Assembly (NCBI GenBank): GCA_017551665.1
Contig: JAFZLB010000012.1
Coordinates: 1 to 39,725 of the forward strand
DNA from: Lachnospiraceae bacterium
GTDB lineage: Bacteria > Bacillota > Clostridia > Lachnospirales > Lachnospiraceae
DNA: 39,725 nucleotides
Reading direction: 5' to 3'
The notes under the pieces were generated by a model, which saw only the letters and a list, made by a program, of their open reading frames with translations, did no database searches and had not been told where the DNA came from. Of this stretch, positions 1 to 7,620 are shown in pieces. Position 1 is the first letter of the stretch. Every line of letters begins with the position of its first letter. The translations under genes were made by a program, and so were the position numbers.

Positions 1-2
1 TG

Positions 3-533
3 CATTTTGCAGGATGTAATCCCTGGCAGAGCGGACCGAAGAATGGCTTATATCGCTTATGGTGGAAATACGCCAAGAAAACCCCTTTTTATGTTGAACT
101 TATGGAAGAACAGTTGTGGCGTGCAGAGGGAATTGAATCGGATGGTAATGCTATAGGCATGCGTGAGATTGAAATTAGAGCGATATATGAGGTTGCCTTC
201 TCATTGAAAGGGAAAGGGTTAATAAAGAGGTGGCTGATTAATAATCACAAGGTGATTTGTATTTATGGCGCGGGTGCTATGGCAGAGGTTTTATACGAAT
301 TGTTGGAAGCGGAGGATGCTTGGTGTTTGGTTACGGGTGTTTTTGATAGGTCAAAAAAAGGAGAAATGCATGGAATTCCAATCGAGAATGAGGTAACACG
401 TAAAGACAATGCGATACTGGTAATTACTCCCGCGTTAAAGCCTAATGAGATCGTAAAGTTGATACGTAAGGATACGGATTGGCCTTATGATATATATATA
501 CTTAGAGAGTTTTTGTACAAGGTGATACTATGA
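3..533 (+). CDS. Glycosyltransferase family 8, C-terminal part with Rossmann-like tail (5' end outside window)
   Basis: The frame is open from the window edge, so this is the C-terminal 176 residues of a longer protein; the first internal ATG (102) is not the true start. The opening residues HFAGCNPW, then WWKYAKKTPFY, resemble the C-terminal signature of GT8 enzymes (H-x-x-G...PW), which transfer sugars from nucleotide donors. After a linker, a separate module begins with VICIYGAGAMAEVLYELL, a glycine-rich beta-alpha-beta like NAD/nucleotide-binding Rossmann folds, and runs to the end. The catalytic DxD lies upstream and is not visible. It ends in an ATGA overlap with the next glycosyltransferase, so the two are probably translationally coupled in a polysaccharide operon. 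The family is well supported; donor and acceptor are unknown. Confidence 0.75.
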   Translation, partial: HFAGCNPWQSGPKNGLYRLWWKYAKKTPFYVELMEEQLWRAEGIESDGNAIGMREIEIRAIYEVAFSLKGKGLIKRWLINNHKVICIYGAGAMAEVLYELLEAEDAWCLVTGVFDRSKKGEMHGIPIENEVTRKDNAILVITPALKPNEIVKLIRKDTDWPYDIYILREFLYKVIL

Positions 534-1738
534 GCACTGTATCAATTGTGATACCGATTTATAATTCTTCGCCATTCTTACGAATGTGCATAGGGTCAAT
601 TGTTCGCCAGACCCATGATGACATAGACGTTGTTTGCGTGGATGACGGGTCAACAGATGATTCGGTTTTGGTATTAGAAGAATTTGCAAAAAAAGATTCC
701 CGCATAAGGATTATTTGTAACGATAACGAACATAAAGGTGCTGCTGGTGCAAGAAATCGCGGGCTAGAAGCTGCCAGGGGACAGTATGTGATTTTTTTAG
801 ACAGTGATGATTTCTTTGATTCTCGTATGATCGAGACGTTGGTTCAGAAAGCAGAGGATACGAAAGCGGAAATTGTAGTATGTACTGGGCAGGCGTATGA
901 TAATGAAAGAGAAAGGGTGGTTGGTAAAATGCCCCATCCCGATTTGGAATACGTTCCAGAAGGGAGTTATTTTAACTGGAAATCGTGCGCAGAGTACATA
1001 TGCGAGATTGTTGATAACTACTCGTGGAACAAATTGTATAAAAGGTCTTTTTTGACTGAAAATAAATTGGATTTTACACCGATTCCTGTCTCTGAGGATC
1101 AGTATATATCTATGATAGCTCCTGTTTTGGCAAAAAGAATTGCGGTAGTAAAAGAAGCGTTCATCAACTATCGAATCAATACGGGGAATAGTTTATGTGA
1201 TTCAAAAGCCAGTTTTCCCACAGGAGCATATGAAGGAACATATAGGGTACTGAAACAATATAAAGAACTGGGTGTTTGGAGGCATGTCAAGCAGAGTTAC
1301 CTTAACGTGGCACTCCGGCTGATGAGAGAATACTTTGACAGTATGCCGGAGTATTCAAAGGCACTGTTCTTGTATAATAAATATCGGGATGAGATCTTTC
1401 CGATGTTGGAGGCAACTGACTTACCGGAGGATTATTTTCATGATAACAGGGTCGGGGATTGGTATCGCATGATCACAAACGCGTCATTCGGTGAAATAAT
1501 GTTTGAAGCAGCAAGAGCGTCTGGGAGCATAATGACGACAGCGTCTTTACGATTCCGGGTACCATATGAGAGAATAAAGAAGAATAGTCGGGTTGTTCTT
1601 GTCGGTAAAGGACTGGAAGGAAGATATTGGTACTCTCAATTATTGCTATCAAATCATTGTGAGGTGGTTTGTTGGATAGATAAAATGGACGAGATTCCAA
1701 AGGGCGTTGTATTTGATGAAGTCATCGAGGTGGGGTAA
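530..1738 (+). CDS. GT2-family glycosyltransferase with short Rossmann-like C-terminal tail
   Basis: 402 residues. The N-terminus VSIVIPIYNSSPFLRMCIGS, then VDDGSTDDS and FLDSDDFF (DxD-type metal/nucleotide-sugar site near residues 90-93), is the classic GT-A fold of family 2, so it probably adds a sugar to a growing surface polysaccharide on the cytoplasmic membrane face. No membrane segment is evident. From about residue 349 there is a second module (VVLVGKGLEGRYWYSQLL) resembling the start of a Rossmann fold, but it stops after about 50 residues and is shorter than the equivalent module in the gene before. The start overlaps the preceding stop (ATGA). The stop is followed one codon later, in the same frame, by the TTG start of the next gene. 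Substrate cannot be inferred. Confidence 0.85.
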   Translation: MSTVSIVIPIYNSSPFLRMCIGSIVRQTHDDIDVVCVDDGSTDDSVLVLEEFAKKDSRIRIICNDNEHKGAAGARNRGLEAARGQYVIFLDSDDFFDSRMIETLVQKAEDTKAEIVVCTGQAYDNERERVVGKMPHPDLEYVPEGSYFNWKSCAEYICEIVDNYSWNKLYKRSFLTENKLDFTPIPVSEDQYISMIAPVLAKRIAVVKEAFINYRINTGNSLCDSKASFPTGAYEGTYRVLKQYKELGVWRHVKQSYLNVALRLMREYFDSMPEYSKALFLYNKYRDEIFPMLEATDLPEDYFHDNRVGDWYRMITNASFGEIMFEAARASGSIMTTASLRFRVPYERIKKNSRVVLVGKGLEGRYWYSQLLLSNHCEVVCWIDKMDEIPKGVVFDEVIEVG

Positions 1739-1741
1739 ACA

Positions 1742-2836
1742 TTGTCATATTATATTTTTGGCGCGAAAGCAACAGCTACCGGATTGTACAAGGCGTTATC
1801 TGTGTTGAGACCGGAAATAACCATAAAGGCGTTTCTGGTATCCAAACAGGACGAAAACTTGAATTCTATTTGGGGCTGTCCAGTAAGGTCAATATTTGAT
1901 GTTTCAGATGGCCTCTCCGATGTTGAGAAACAGCAAGCTCAAGTTTTTGTTGCTGTGCCTGAACTAATACATACCGAGATAGAGGCTGTTATCAATCAAT
2001 GCGGTTTTTACAACCTAATAATGATTGATTCCCATTTGGAAGCGAAGATCATGGGGGAGTATTATGATGTTGAGGGAAGGTTTCGATCGGTTAGAAAACT
2101 GGATGCGGTTCAATCGAAACCATTACCGGCGGTGACGATGTATCAGGCGTGTTTTTATCTTGATAAGCCGCTGAAAAACCAACCATCACTCCTAGAGTTT
2201 CACAAAACGCTATATCTGGGGTGTTATGGTGCAAAAGAAAGCGGTGTCGATATTAATGGAAAAGCAGATTACTATGATAATACAGGGGATAATATTTCCC
2301 AACTTAACCATCTCCGTTGTGAGATGACAGCTCATTATTGGATATGGAAGAATAAGCTGGATACATTGGATGAATATGTTGGAGTATGCCATTACAGGAG
2401 GCTTCTTGATTTGACGGATGATGATATAAGGCGAATTAAACAAAATGATGTGGACGTTGTATTACCTTATCCTATGCTACATTATCCCAATTCACAAATC
2501 CAGCATACATGGTACGTGGAAGAAAAGGATTGGATATTGACAAAAAAAGTGGTGAAGGAATTATATCCAGAATATGGAGAAAAGTTTGACGAAGTTTTTT
2601 CGCAACACTATTTTTACAACTACAATATACTGCTCGCAAAAAAGAAAGTTTTTTCTGATTACTGTTCTTGGCTATTTCCGATTCTTGACAGGATTGAGAA
2701 GCTATCGAATCCAAGAGGAGAGGAGCGGAATGACAGGTATACTGCCTATCTGAGCGAAAGCCTTGAAACGCTCTATTTTATGACAAATATGAATGATCTG
2801 TGCATTTATCATACTGGAAAACTGTTGTTTGTATAA
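1742..2836 (+). CDS. DUF4422-family glycosyltransferase with N-terminal Rossmann-like domain
   Basis: 364 residues. Residues 1-105 form a Rossmann-like module (YYIFGAKATATGLYKAL, then FVAVPELIHTEI). From about residue 130 the sequence matches the DUF4422 glycosyltransferase type: LYLGCYGAKE, DNTGDNIS near residue 180, YWIWKN, and the HYRR motif in VCHYRRLLDL. Such proteins occur in capsule and exopolysaccharide loci and are thought to transfer hexoses. The start is TTG, three bases after the preceding stop, with GAGGTGGGG as a good ribosome site; the next ATG would remove the N-terminal fold, so TTG is preferred. A truncated relative with the same domain order lies at 12213-12905. Donor sugar unknown. 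Confidence 0.8.
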   Translation: MSYYIFGAKATATGLYKALSVLRPEITIKAFLVSKQDENLNSIWGCPVRSIFDVSDGLSDVEKQQAQVFVAVPELIHTEIEAVINQCGFYNLIMIDSHLEAKIMGEYYDVEGRFRSVRKLDAVQSKPLPAVTMYQACFYLDKPLKNQPSLLEFHKTLYLGCYGAKESGVDINGKADYYDNTGDNISQLNHLRCEMTAHYWIWKNKLDTLDEYVGVCHYRRLLDLTDDDIRRIKQNDVDVVLPYPMLHYPNSQIQHTWYVEEKDWILTKKVVKELYPEYGEKFDEVFSQHYFYNYNILLAKKKVFSDYCSWLFPILDRIEKLSNPRGEERNDRYTAYLSESLETLYFMTNMNDLCIYHTGKLLFV

Positions 2837-2864
2837 TCTGGAGAACGTTGCGGAGGAAAAAAGG

Positions 2865-4226
2865 ATGAGAATAGCTGTTATTGGAACAGGATATGTAGGG
2901 CTTGTTACTGGCACGTGTTTTGCAGAGATGGGAAATACAGTTTGGTGCATAGATGTTGATAAAGAGAAGATAGGGAATCTGAAGAAGGGAATTATTCCTA
3001 TATATGAGCCGGGTCTGGCAGAAATGGTTCAGAAGAATCAAGAGCGTGGGAGTTTGAAATTCACAACTGATATTGCAGAAGCATTGGAAACGGCGAACAT
3101 TGCTTTTGTAGCAGTTGGAACTCCAATGGGAGAGGATGGATCGGCTGATCTTCAATATGTGCTTGTTGCTGCAAAGGAAATCGGCGCGAATATGAAGCAT
3201 CATATGTGCGTGGTGAATAAGTCCACGGTTCCGGTTGGTACAGCAGTAAAGGTGAAAGAGAGTATACAGGCGGAGCTTAATAGGAGAGATTCAAATCTGA
3301 CTTTTGATGTGGTCTCAAATCCGGAGTTTTTGAAGGAAGGGAACGCGGTTACAGACTGCATGAAGCCGGATAGAGTTGTAATCGGCGTGGATTCTGATAG
3401 GGCAGAAGCTATTATGAGAGAACTATATAAGCCGTTTTTTATGAACAACGATAACCTCATCTTCATGGACATCCCCTCTGCAGAAATGACGAAGTATGCG
3501 GCAAATTGCATGCTGGCGACAAAGATATCGTTCATGAATGAGATTTCCAATATTTGCGAGAGGGTTGGCGCAGACATAAACAAGGTGCGCCGAGGCATTG
3601 GATCTGATCGGCGAATAGGTTTTTCGTTTATCTATCCAGGTTGCGGTTATGGTGGGAGTTGTTTTCCTAAGGATGTACAGGCATTGATCAAAACCGCAGG
3701 AGACTTTGGATACGAGTCAAAGCTTCTTCAGTCGGTGGAAGATGTGAACCATGCACAAAAGAGCGTGATAGTCCGAAAGGTGAAAGAGAGGTTCGGGGAA
3801 GACTTGAGCGGAAGGGTGTTTGCTGTTTGGGGATTAGCGTTTAAACCGGATACGGATGATATGAGAGAATCGCCTGCAATTACAGTTATTACGTTATTGA
3901 CATGTGCGGGGGCGAGGATTCAAGCTTACGATCCCAAGGCGATGAAAGAAGCTAGGGAGTGTTATTTGAAAGGTAATGAGTATATTACGTATTGCAGTAA
4001 TAAATATGAGGCATTAAAGGAAGCGGATGCGTTAATTCTTATTACAGAGTGGAAGGAGTTTCGCAGTCCGGATTTTTATGAAGTAGGGAGATTGCTTAAA
4101 ACACCCATTATTTTTGACGGAAGAAACCAGTATGACAAAAAACGTGTTGCGGAATATGGCATAGATTATTATCAGATAGGGGTAAAACCGTATGTCACAG
4201 ATAAGGTTGAAGGGGGTGTGAGATGA
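2865..4226 (+). CDS. ugd: UDP-glucose 6-dehydrogenase
   Basis: 453 residues. It oxidises UDP-glucose to UDP-glucuronate with two NAD+. The N-terminal NAD-binding motif [10 protein letters not shown], the KSTVPVGT and NPEFLKEG segments, and the catalytic loop [10 protein letters not shown] with the active-site Cys at residue 266 are all present, and the length fits the family. The ATG at 2865 follows GGAGGAAAAAAGG and starts exactly at the nucleotide-binding strand; the longer frame from 2793 would overlap the preceding gene. It overlaps the UDP-xylose synthase gene by ATGA, so UDP-glucuronate made here is probably consumed at once by the next enzyme. A second, differently diverged dehydrogenase of the same superfamily lies at 18680. 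Confidence 0.93.
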   Translation: MRIAVIGTGYVGLVTGTCFAEMGNTVWCIDVDKEKIGNLKKGIIPIYEPGLAEMVQKNQERGSLKFTTDIAEALETANIAFVAVGTPMGEDGSADLQYVLVAAKEIGANMKHHMCVVNKSTVPVGTAVKVKESIQAELNRRDSNLTFDVVSNPEFLKEGNAVTDCMKPDRVVIGVDSDRAEAIMRELYKPFFMNNDNLIFMDIPSAEMTKYAANCMLATKISFMNEISNICERVGADINKVRRGIGSDRRIGFSFIYPGCGYGGSCFPKDVQALIKTAGDFGYESKLLQSVEDVNHAQKSVIVRKVKERFGEDLSGRVFAVWGLAFKPDTDDMRESPAITVITLLTCAGARIQAYDPKAMKEARECYLKGNEYITYCSNKYEALKEADALILITEWKEFRSPDFYEVGRLLKTPIIFDGRNQYDKKRVAEYGIDYYQIGVKPYVTDKVEGGVR

Positions 4227-5167
4227 GAAAAAGAATACTTGTTACTGGCGGAGCGGGGTTTATAGGATCGCATCTGTGCACCCGACTGGTGGACGAGGGA
4301 AGTGATGTCATTTGTGTAGACAATTTCTTTACTGGCTCTAAGGAAAATGTTAAGCCACTGTTGGATAAGCATAATTTTGAACTGATCCGCCATGATGTTA
4401 CGAAGGAGCTTCTGTTGGAGGTGGATCAGATATATAATTTGGCGTGTCCGGCATCTCCTGTGCATTATCAGTATAATCCGGTAAAGACGATAAAGACTTC
4501 AGTTATGGGGGCAATCAACATGCTGGGTTTAGCAAAAAGGGTGAAGGCAAGGATATTACAGGCATCTACAAGTGAGGTTTATGGTAATCCCGTTGTTCAT
4601 CCTCAACCGGAGGAGTATTGGGGAAATGTGAATCCTATTGGCATTCGTTCCTGCTATGATGAGGGAAAAAGAGTTGCGGAAACCCTATTTTTTGATTATT
4701 ATAGGCAGAATGGAGTGGACATCAAGGTAATACGCATATTTAATACCTATGGCCCGAATATGAGTGCAGAGGATGGCCGCGTTGTATCCAACTTTATTGT
4801 GCAAGCGTTAAAAGGGGATGATATCACTGTTTATGGAGATGGGACACAAACGCGAAGCTTCTGCTATGTGGATGACTTGGTAGAAGGAATGATCCGAATG
4901 ATGAACAGCAGAAAGGGTTTTACTGGACCGGTAAATCTGGGCAATCCCGGGGAATTCACAATGCTGGAGTTAGCAGAAAAGGTGATCAAATTAACAGGGA
5001 GTAATTCAAAAATTGAGCATAAGCCATTACCTCAGGATGATCCTGCACAGAGAAAGCCTGAAATTGCCTTGGCGAAGAAAGAATTGGGATGGGAACCGAT
5101 GATAGAACTGGATAAAGGATTAGAGAAGACAATAGACTATTTTAGAGTAAAGGTGGCTTTGCAGTAA
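4223..5167 (+). CDS. UDP-glucuronate decarboxylase (UDP-xylose synthase)
   Basis: 314 residues, short-chain dehydrogenase fold. [10 protein letters not shown] (residues 7-16) is the NAD site and Y145-x3-K149 (CYDEGK) the catalytic pair. Further UXS-type motifs are [30 protein letters not shown] and [13 protein letters not shown]. The enzyme decarboxylates UDP-glucuronate to UDP-xylose, a donor for xylose in the surface glycan. It shares an ATGA overlap with the UDP-glucose dehydrogenase gene, giving a complete two-step route. It is the last gene of the + strand polysaccharide run; a convergent terminator-like hairpin follows at 5344. Related epimerases (GalE, RmlB) lack the [10 protein letters not shown] signature, so the call is firm. 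Confidence 0.9.
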   Translation: MRKRILVTGGAGFIGSHLCTRLVDEGSDVICVDNFFTGSKENVKPLLDKHNFELIRHDVTKELLLEVDQIYNLACPASPVHYQYNPVKTIKTSVMGAINMLGLAKRVKARILQASTSEVYGNPVVHPQPEEYWGNVNPIGIRSCYDEGKRVAETLFFDYYRQNGVDIKVIRIFNTYGPNMSAEDGRVVSNFIVQALKGDDITVYGDGTQTRSFCYVDDLVEGMIRMMNSRKGFTGPVNLGNPGEFTMLELAEKVIKLTGSNSKIEHKPLPQDDPAQRKPEIALAKKELGWEPMIELDKGLEKTIDYFRVKVALQ

Positions 5168-5227
5168 AGCATGGGCTTTCTGTTAGGCTATAAATGCTAA
5201 TCTAAAAGTGAGCTACTTTGCATCGTA

Positions 5228-5251
5228 GCCGTTTTGCTTCGCAAAACCGGC
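5228..5251. other. Small intergenic hairpin
   Basis: GCCGTTTTGC and GCAAAACCGGC pair with one bulged base around a TTC loop. It is in the 253-bp gap between UDP-xylose synthase and the convergent dehydrogenase. No T-run follows directly, so terminator function is doubtful; it may be part of a dispersed intergenic repeat. Nothing else in 5168-5343 is recognisable. Confidence 0.3.
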
Positions 5252-5343
5252 TTATGTAGGCCGCCATATGCAATCATGTATGCAAAAAACAGACGTTCTC
5301 ATAAGGGAAGTGGAAACGATCATTTTTGGTTTATTTGAGAGAC

Positions 5344-5377
5344 GAGTCCATATTTTTTGCGCAAAAAGTATGGACTC
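5344..5377. terminator. Convergent terminator-like hairpin
   Basis: GAGTCCATA pairs perfectly with TATGGACTC. The 14 bases inside (TTTTTGCGCAAAAA) are themselves palindromic, so one long hairpin with a tiny loop can form on either strand. It lies between the + strand UDP-xylose synthase (ends 5167) and the - strand dehydrogenase (ends 5421), as expected for a shared terminator. The tail after the stem is only moderately T-rich. Confidence 0.5.
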
Positions 5378-5420
5378 ATTTTGGAAATATGTCGTTTTTT
5401 GCAGAAAAAACAAAAGGAGT

Positions 5421-6575
5421 CTATAAAAGAGAAGATGCCGAAACCATTATCTTCCCGTAAGGCTCCGTCTTGTCCCGCATAAGGGAGAGTCCCTTTGGCA
5501 AATCCGCAAGCGGAAGGCGGTGTGTGATCAGTTCCGCAGGGTGGATCCTGTGCGTGGAGAGGCGCGCGGAGACATATTGCCAGTCGTCCGTTGCATCGTT
5601 CTGACGGTTTTCTTTCCCTGCTTCCGCTTCCGGGAAGCAGGGGTTGTCCATTAGCGCATGTCTGCCAATCGCGAAAGAGGAATTCCAGATGCCGTGTAGC
5701 GTCAGTTGACGGCGGGGAATCTTCCAGTAGAGCTCCTTGGGTAACAGGATATCGGAGGCAGGATTGCCGACGAGCGTCACCGTGCCCATCGGGGCACAGG
5801 AATCCACGGTCAGCGCAATCACCGGCGCGGTGCCCACACAGTCAAAACAAAAGTCCGTGCCCCTGCCGTCCGTCTGCTCCGCAAGGAAGGCAGCGGCATC
5901 CGTGAAACGCGTGTCACAGAAGCGCTCCGGTGCGAGGCCGAGGGCGATGCAACGTTCTTTTTGAAAACGCTTGTTGCCGATTACGTACAGATTCTTCTGT
6001 CCTGCCTCCAGTAAAAACATTACGAGCAGAAGGCCGATTGTGCCTGCTCCGAAAACAGCGGCGGACGGAGAAGATATATCGTTATTACGAATGCGATTAT
6101 TCAAAATACCGCTCATCCGAAGAGCGTGAACCGCGACTGCCATCGGCTCATACATGGCGGCTTCTTCAAATGACACGGTATCGGGAATGGCAATCAGATT
6201 GGCGGCCGGAACACGGACATATTCCGCGAAGGCACCGTCACAGCGGCTGCCAAGGTAATCATAGTGTGTGCAGGTTTCATAGATGCCCGCCCGGCAGGAG
6301 TCGCATTTCATGCAGGGGAGCAGAGGAAAAACGCTGACTCGTCTGTGCTCCCAGGCGGCATCGACAGCGGAACCTGTCCGTATAACCGTCCCCGAGAATT
6401 CGTGACCCGGGACACAGGGCATGTTGTGTGTGCCGGTGGTAAATACACGTGGTACGTCGGAGCCGCAGATCCCGCAGCATTCCACCTGTAGCAGAACGTC
6501 ATGATTTCCGATGACCGGTTCTTCCCTTTCCTCAAAGCGGAGATCCCCCGGTGCGTACAGAACCTGTGCTTTTAT
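5421..6575 (-). CDS. Zinc-dependent MDR dehydrogenase (GatD/TarJ-like); apparent start codon is ATA
   Basis: Medium-chain dehydrogenase, 384 residues if read from codon 6575-6573. Catalytic zinc ligands Cys37 (CCGICGSD) and His58-Glu59 (PGHEF), the four structural-zinc cysteines 88, 91, 94 and 102, and a nucleotide-binding FGAGTIG are all present. The run LLPCMKCDSC...YLGSRCDGAFAEY is closest in style to galactitol-1-phosphate dehydrogenase GatD; TarJ, which reduces ribulose-5-phosphate to ribitol-5-phosphate, is another member of the superfamily. The neighbouring epimerase and IspD/TarI-like gene favour a pentitol-phosphate role. Oddity: homology clearly extends upstream of the first GTG (6485) to the usual K-A-Q-V-L-Y opening, but the codon where ATG belongs is ATA, seven bases after GGAAAGGA. 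It lies 24 bases after the rpe stop. Confidence 0.8.
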   Translation of the reverse strand: MKAQVLYAPGDLRFEEREEPVIGNHDVLLQVECCGICGSDVPRVFTTGTHNMPCVPGHEFSGTVIRTGSAVDAAWEHRRVSVFPLLPCMKCDSCRAGIYETCTHYDYLGSRCDGAFAEYVRVPAANLIAIPDTVSFEEAAMYEPMAVAVHALRMSGILNNRIRNNDISSPSAAVFGAGTIGLLLVMFLLEAGQKNLYVIGNKRFQKERCIALGLAPERFCDTRFTDAAAFLAEQTDGRGTDFCFDCVGTAPVIALTVDSCAPMGTVTLVGNPASDILLPKELYWKIPRRQLTLHGIWNSSFAIGRHALMDNPCFPEAEAGKENRQNDATDDWQYVSARLSTHRIHPAELITHRLPLADLPKGLSLMRDKTEPYGKIMVSASSLL

Positions 6576-6599
6576 GGCAATGTCCTTTCCGGCAGCGTT

Positions 6600-7322
6600 C
6601 TATCGCCGCCATCCCGCTCGCAGATGCGTGTGTGGCATACTGTCCGTATTGATGCCTTTAAAATCCAGCACACGAATTTTTCGGATGATTTCCGCGTAAG
6701 AAAGCTTCTGCCCAAAGAGCAGTGTTGAGCCAAGCACAAAACCGGCCATCCCTTTCGGCGCATACTGACTGATTTTGTCCGCGCTGCAGGCACCGTCCCA
6801 GTACAGACCAAAGTCCCGCTCCTTTTGTAATTCCAGAAGACTCTCGATTTTTTGTCCGACATAGGGCAGATACATCTGACCGGCATGGCCTGGATTGACG
6901 CTCATGACGAGGACCCGTTTGACAATGTGAAGCATTTCGGTGATGGTCTCGACGCTGGTGGCGGGGTTGATCGCGAGTCCCGGAATCATCCCCGCGTCAA
7001 TGATACGCTGCAGCGTTGTTGACGGATGATACTCCGCCTCCGGATGAATGTAGACTGTGTCGCCCGGCCGCAGGGCATGCAAAAACAGATTGATATTGTT
7101 CAACGGATGCTCAATCATCAGATGCACATCCAGCGGCTTTTTCGTTGCTGAGGCAATATATTCCATGTCATAGAGAGACATGGCGAAGTTCTGGACGTAG
7201 CGGCCGTCCATTATGTCAATATGAAAGCTGTCGATGCCGGCGCTTTCAAGTGCACGTACCTCTTCTTCCAGATGTCCGTAATCGGCACACATCATGGATG
7301 CCATCAGTTCGAATCTTTGCAT
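6600..7322 (-). CDS. Ribulose-phosphate 3-epimerase family protein
   Basis: 240 residues, TIM barrel. It would interconvert ribulose-5-phosphate and xylulose-5-phosphate, or a related ketose phosphate. Visible features: SMMCADYGHLEEEV, metal-site residues in FHIDIMDG (His34, Asp36), DVHLMIEHP (His67) and SVNPGHAGQ. The late catalytic Asp is in WDGAC rather than the usual DGG, so this is a divergent, polysaccharide-locus type rather than clearly the housekeeping enzyme. The ATG at 7322 follows AAAGGA and starts at the conserved strand. It precedes the zinc dehydrogenase by 24 bases and probably supplies its substrate. Its first 67 bases and its promoter are duplicated at 12906-13147. The last ~15 residues are a non-conserved tail. 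Confidence 0.83.
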   Translation of the reverse strand: MQRFELMASMMCADYGHLEEEVRALESAGIDSFHIDIMDGRYVQNFAMSLYDMEYIASATKKPLDVHLMIEHPLNNINLFLHALRPGDTVYIHPEAEYHPSTTLQRIIDAGMIPGLAINPATSVETITEMLHIVKRVLVMSVNPGHAGQMYLPYVGQKIESLLELQKERDFGLYWDGACSADKISQYAPKGMAGFVLGSTLLFGQKLSYAEIIRKIRVLDFKGINTDSMPHTHLRAGWRR

Positions 7323-7382
7323 ACAGGCCGTTTCCTTTCTGTTTGAAACTGGTATCATTCGCAGATCTTTGACACCAATACA

Positions 7383-7391
7383 ATCATATCA
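7383..7391 (-). promoter_or_regulatory. Extended -10 promoter for rpe and the dehydrogenase
   Basis: Read on the - strand, TGATATGAT has the TGn-TATGAT form of an extended -10 element, about 60 bases upstream of the rpe ATG. No good -35 is visible, which extended -10 promoters can tolerate. The same element recurs in repeat copy 2. Confidence 0.4.
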
Positions 7392-7453
7392 CAGTGGCGC
7401 AAAAACGTGTAGTGCGGCGTTTTTGGCGGCAATCTTATTGCGTGGTCCTCTTT

Positions 7454-7482
7454 TTGCGGAAGAGAGGTGTTTTTGGTAAAAT
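7454..7482 (+). promoter_or_regulatory. Sigma-A-type promoter reading into the inserted cassette
   Basis: TTGCGG, 17 bases, TAAAAT, pointing right, ending 24 bases before the small ORF at 7507. An identical element in repeat copy 2 (13113-13141) precedes the cytidylyltransferase, so the repeat gives both the cassette and the original gene a promoter. Confidence 0.5.
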
Positions 7483-7506
7483 AAGGATGATGAGGGGGGA
7501 TAATAC

Positions 7507-7620
7507 ATGAAGCAAACGTATCTAACAAATAGAGCGGTATGGCGAGAAGTATGTATTCATGTTTGGGATCTTAATAAAATAATCAGAGCCGTCATATCAA
7601 AAAGAGGAATATCGCCATGA
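7507..7620 (+). CDS. Small ORF, 37 residues, overlapping the AAA gene start
   Basis: Too short for routine gene calling. ATG at 7507 follows a strong GAGGGGGG ribosome site, and its TGA (7618-7620) overlaps the ATG of the AAA-nuclease gene at 7617. The product begins MKQTYLTNRAVWREVC and contains IIRAVISKRG; no family is recognised and no membrane helix is obvious. It could be a genuine small protein, a leader peptide coupling translation to the ATPase, or the remnant of a larger gene cut by the repeat-associated rearrangement. Only the ribosome site and the ATGA overlap support it. Confidence 0.35.
   Translation: MKQTYLTNRAVWREVCIHVWDLNKIIRAVISKRGISP

Larger units (their letters stand above)
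7256..7488. repeat. Long direct repeat, copy 1 (233 bp)
   Basis: Matches 12906-13147 in the same orientation with only a handful of substitutions plus a ~9-base tandem expansion of TTTTGGGCG in copy 2. It covers the first 22 codons of rpe, its leader, and the divergent promoter region. The two copies bound about 5.4 kb of foreign-looking DNA. Confidence 0.93.

Noticed and set aside
2793-2864. Longer start for UDP-glucose dehydrogenase
   Set aside because: The extra 24 residues precede the NAD-binding strand and overlap the preceding gene; the ATG at 2865 has a proper ribosome site.
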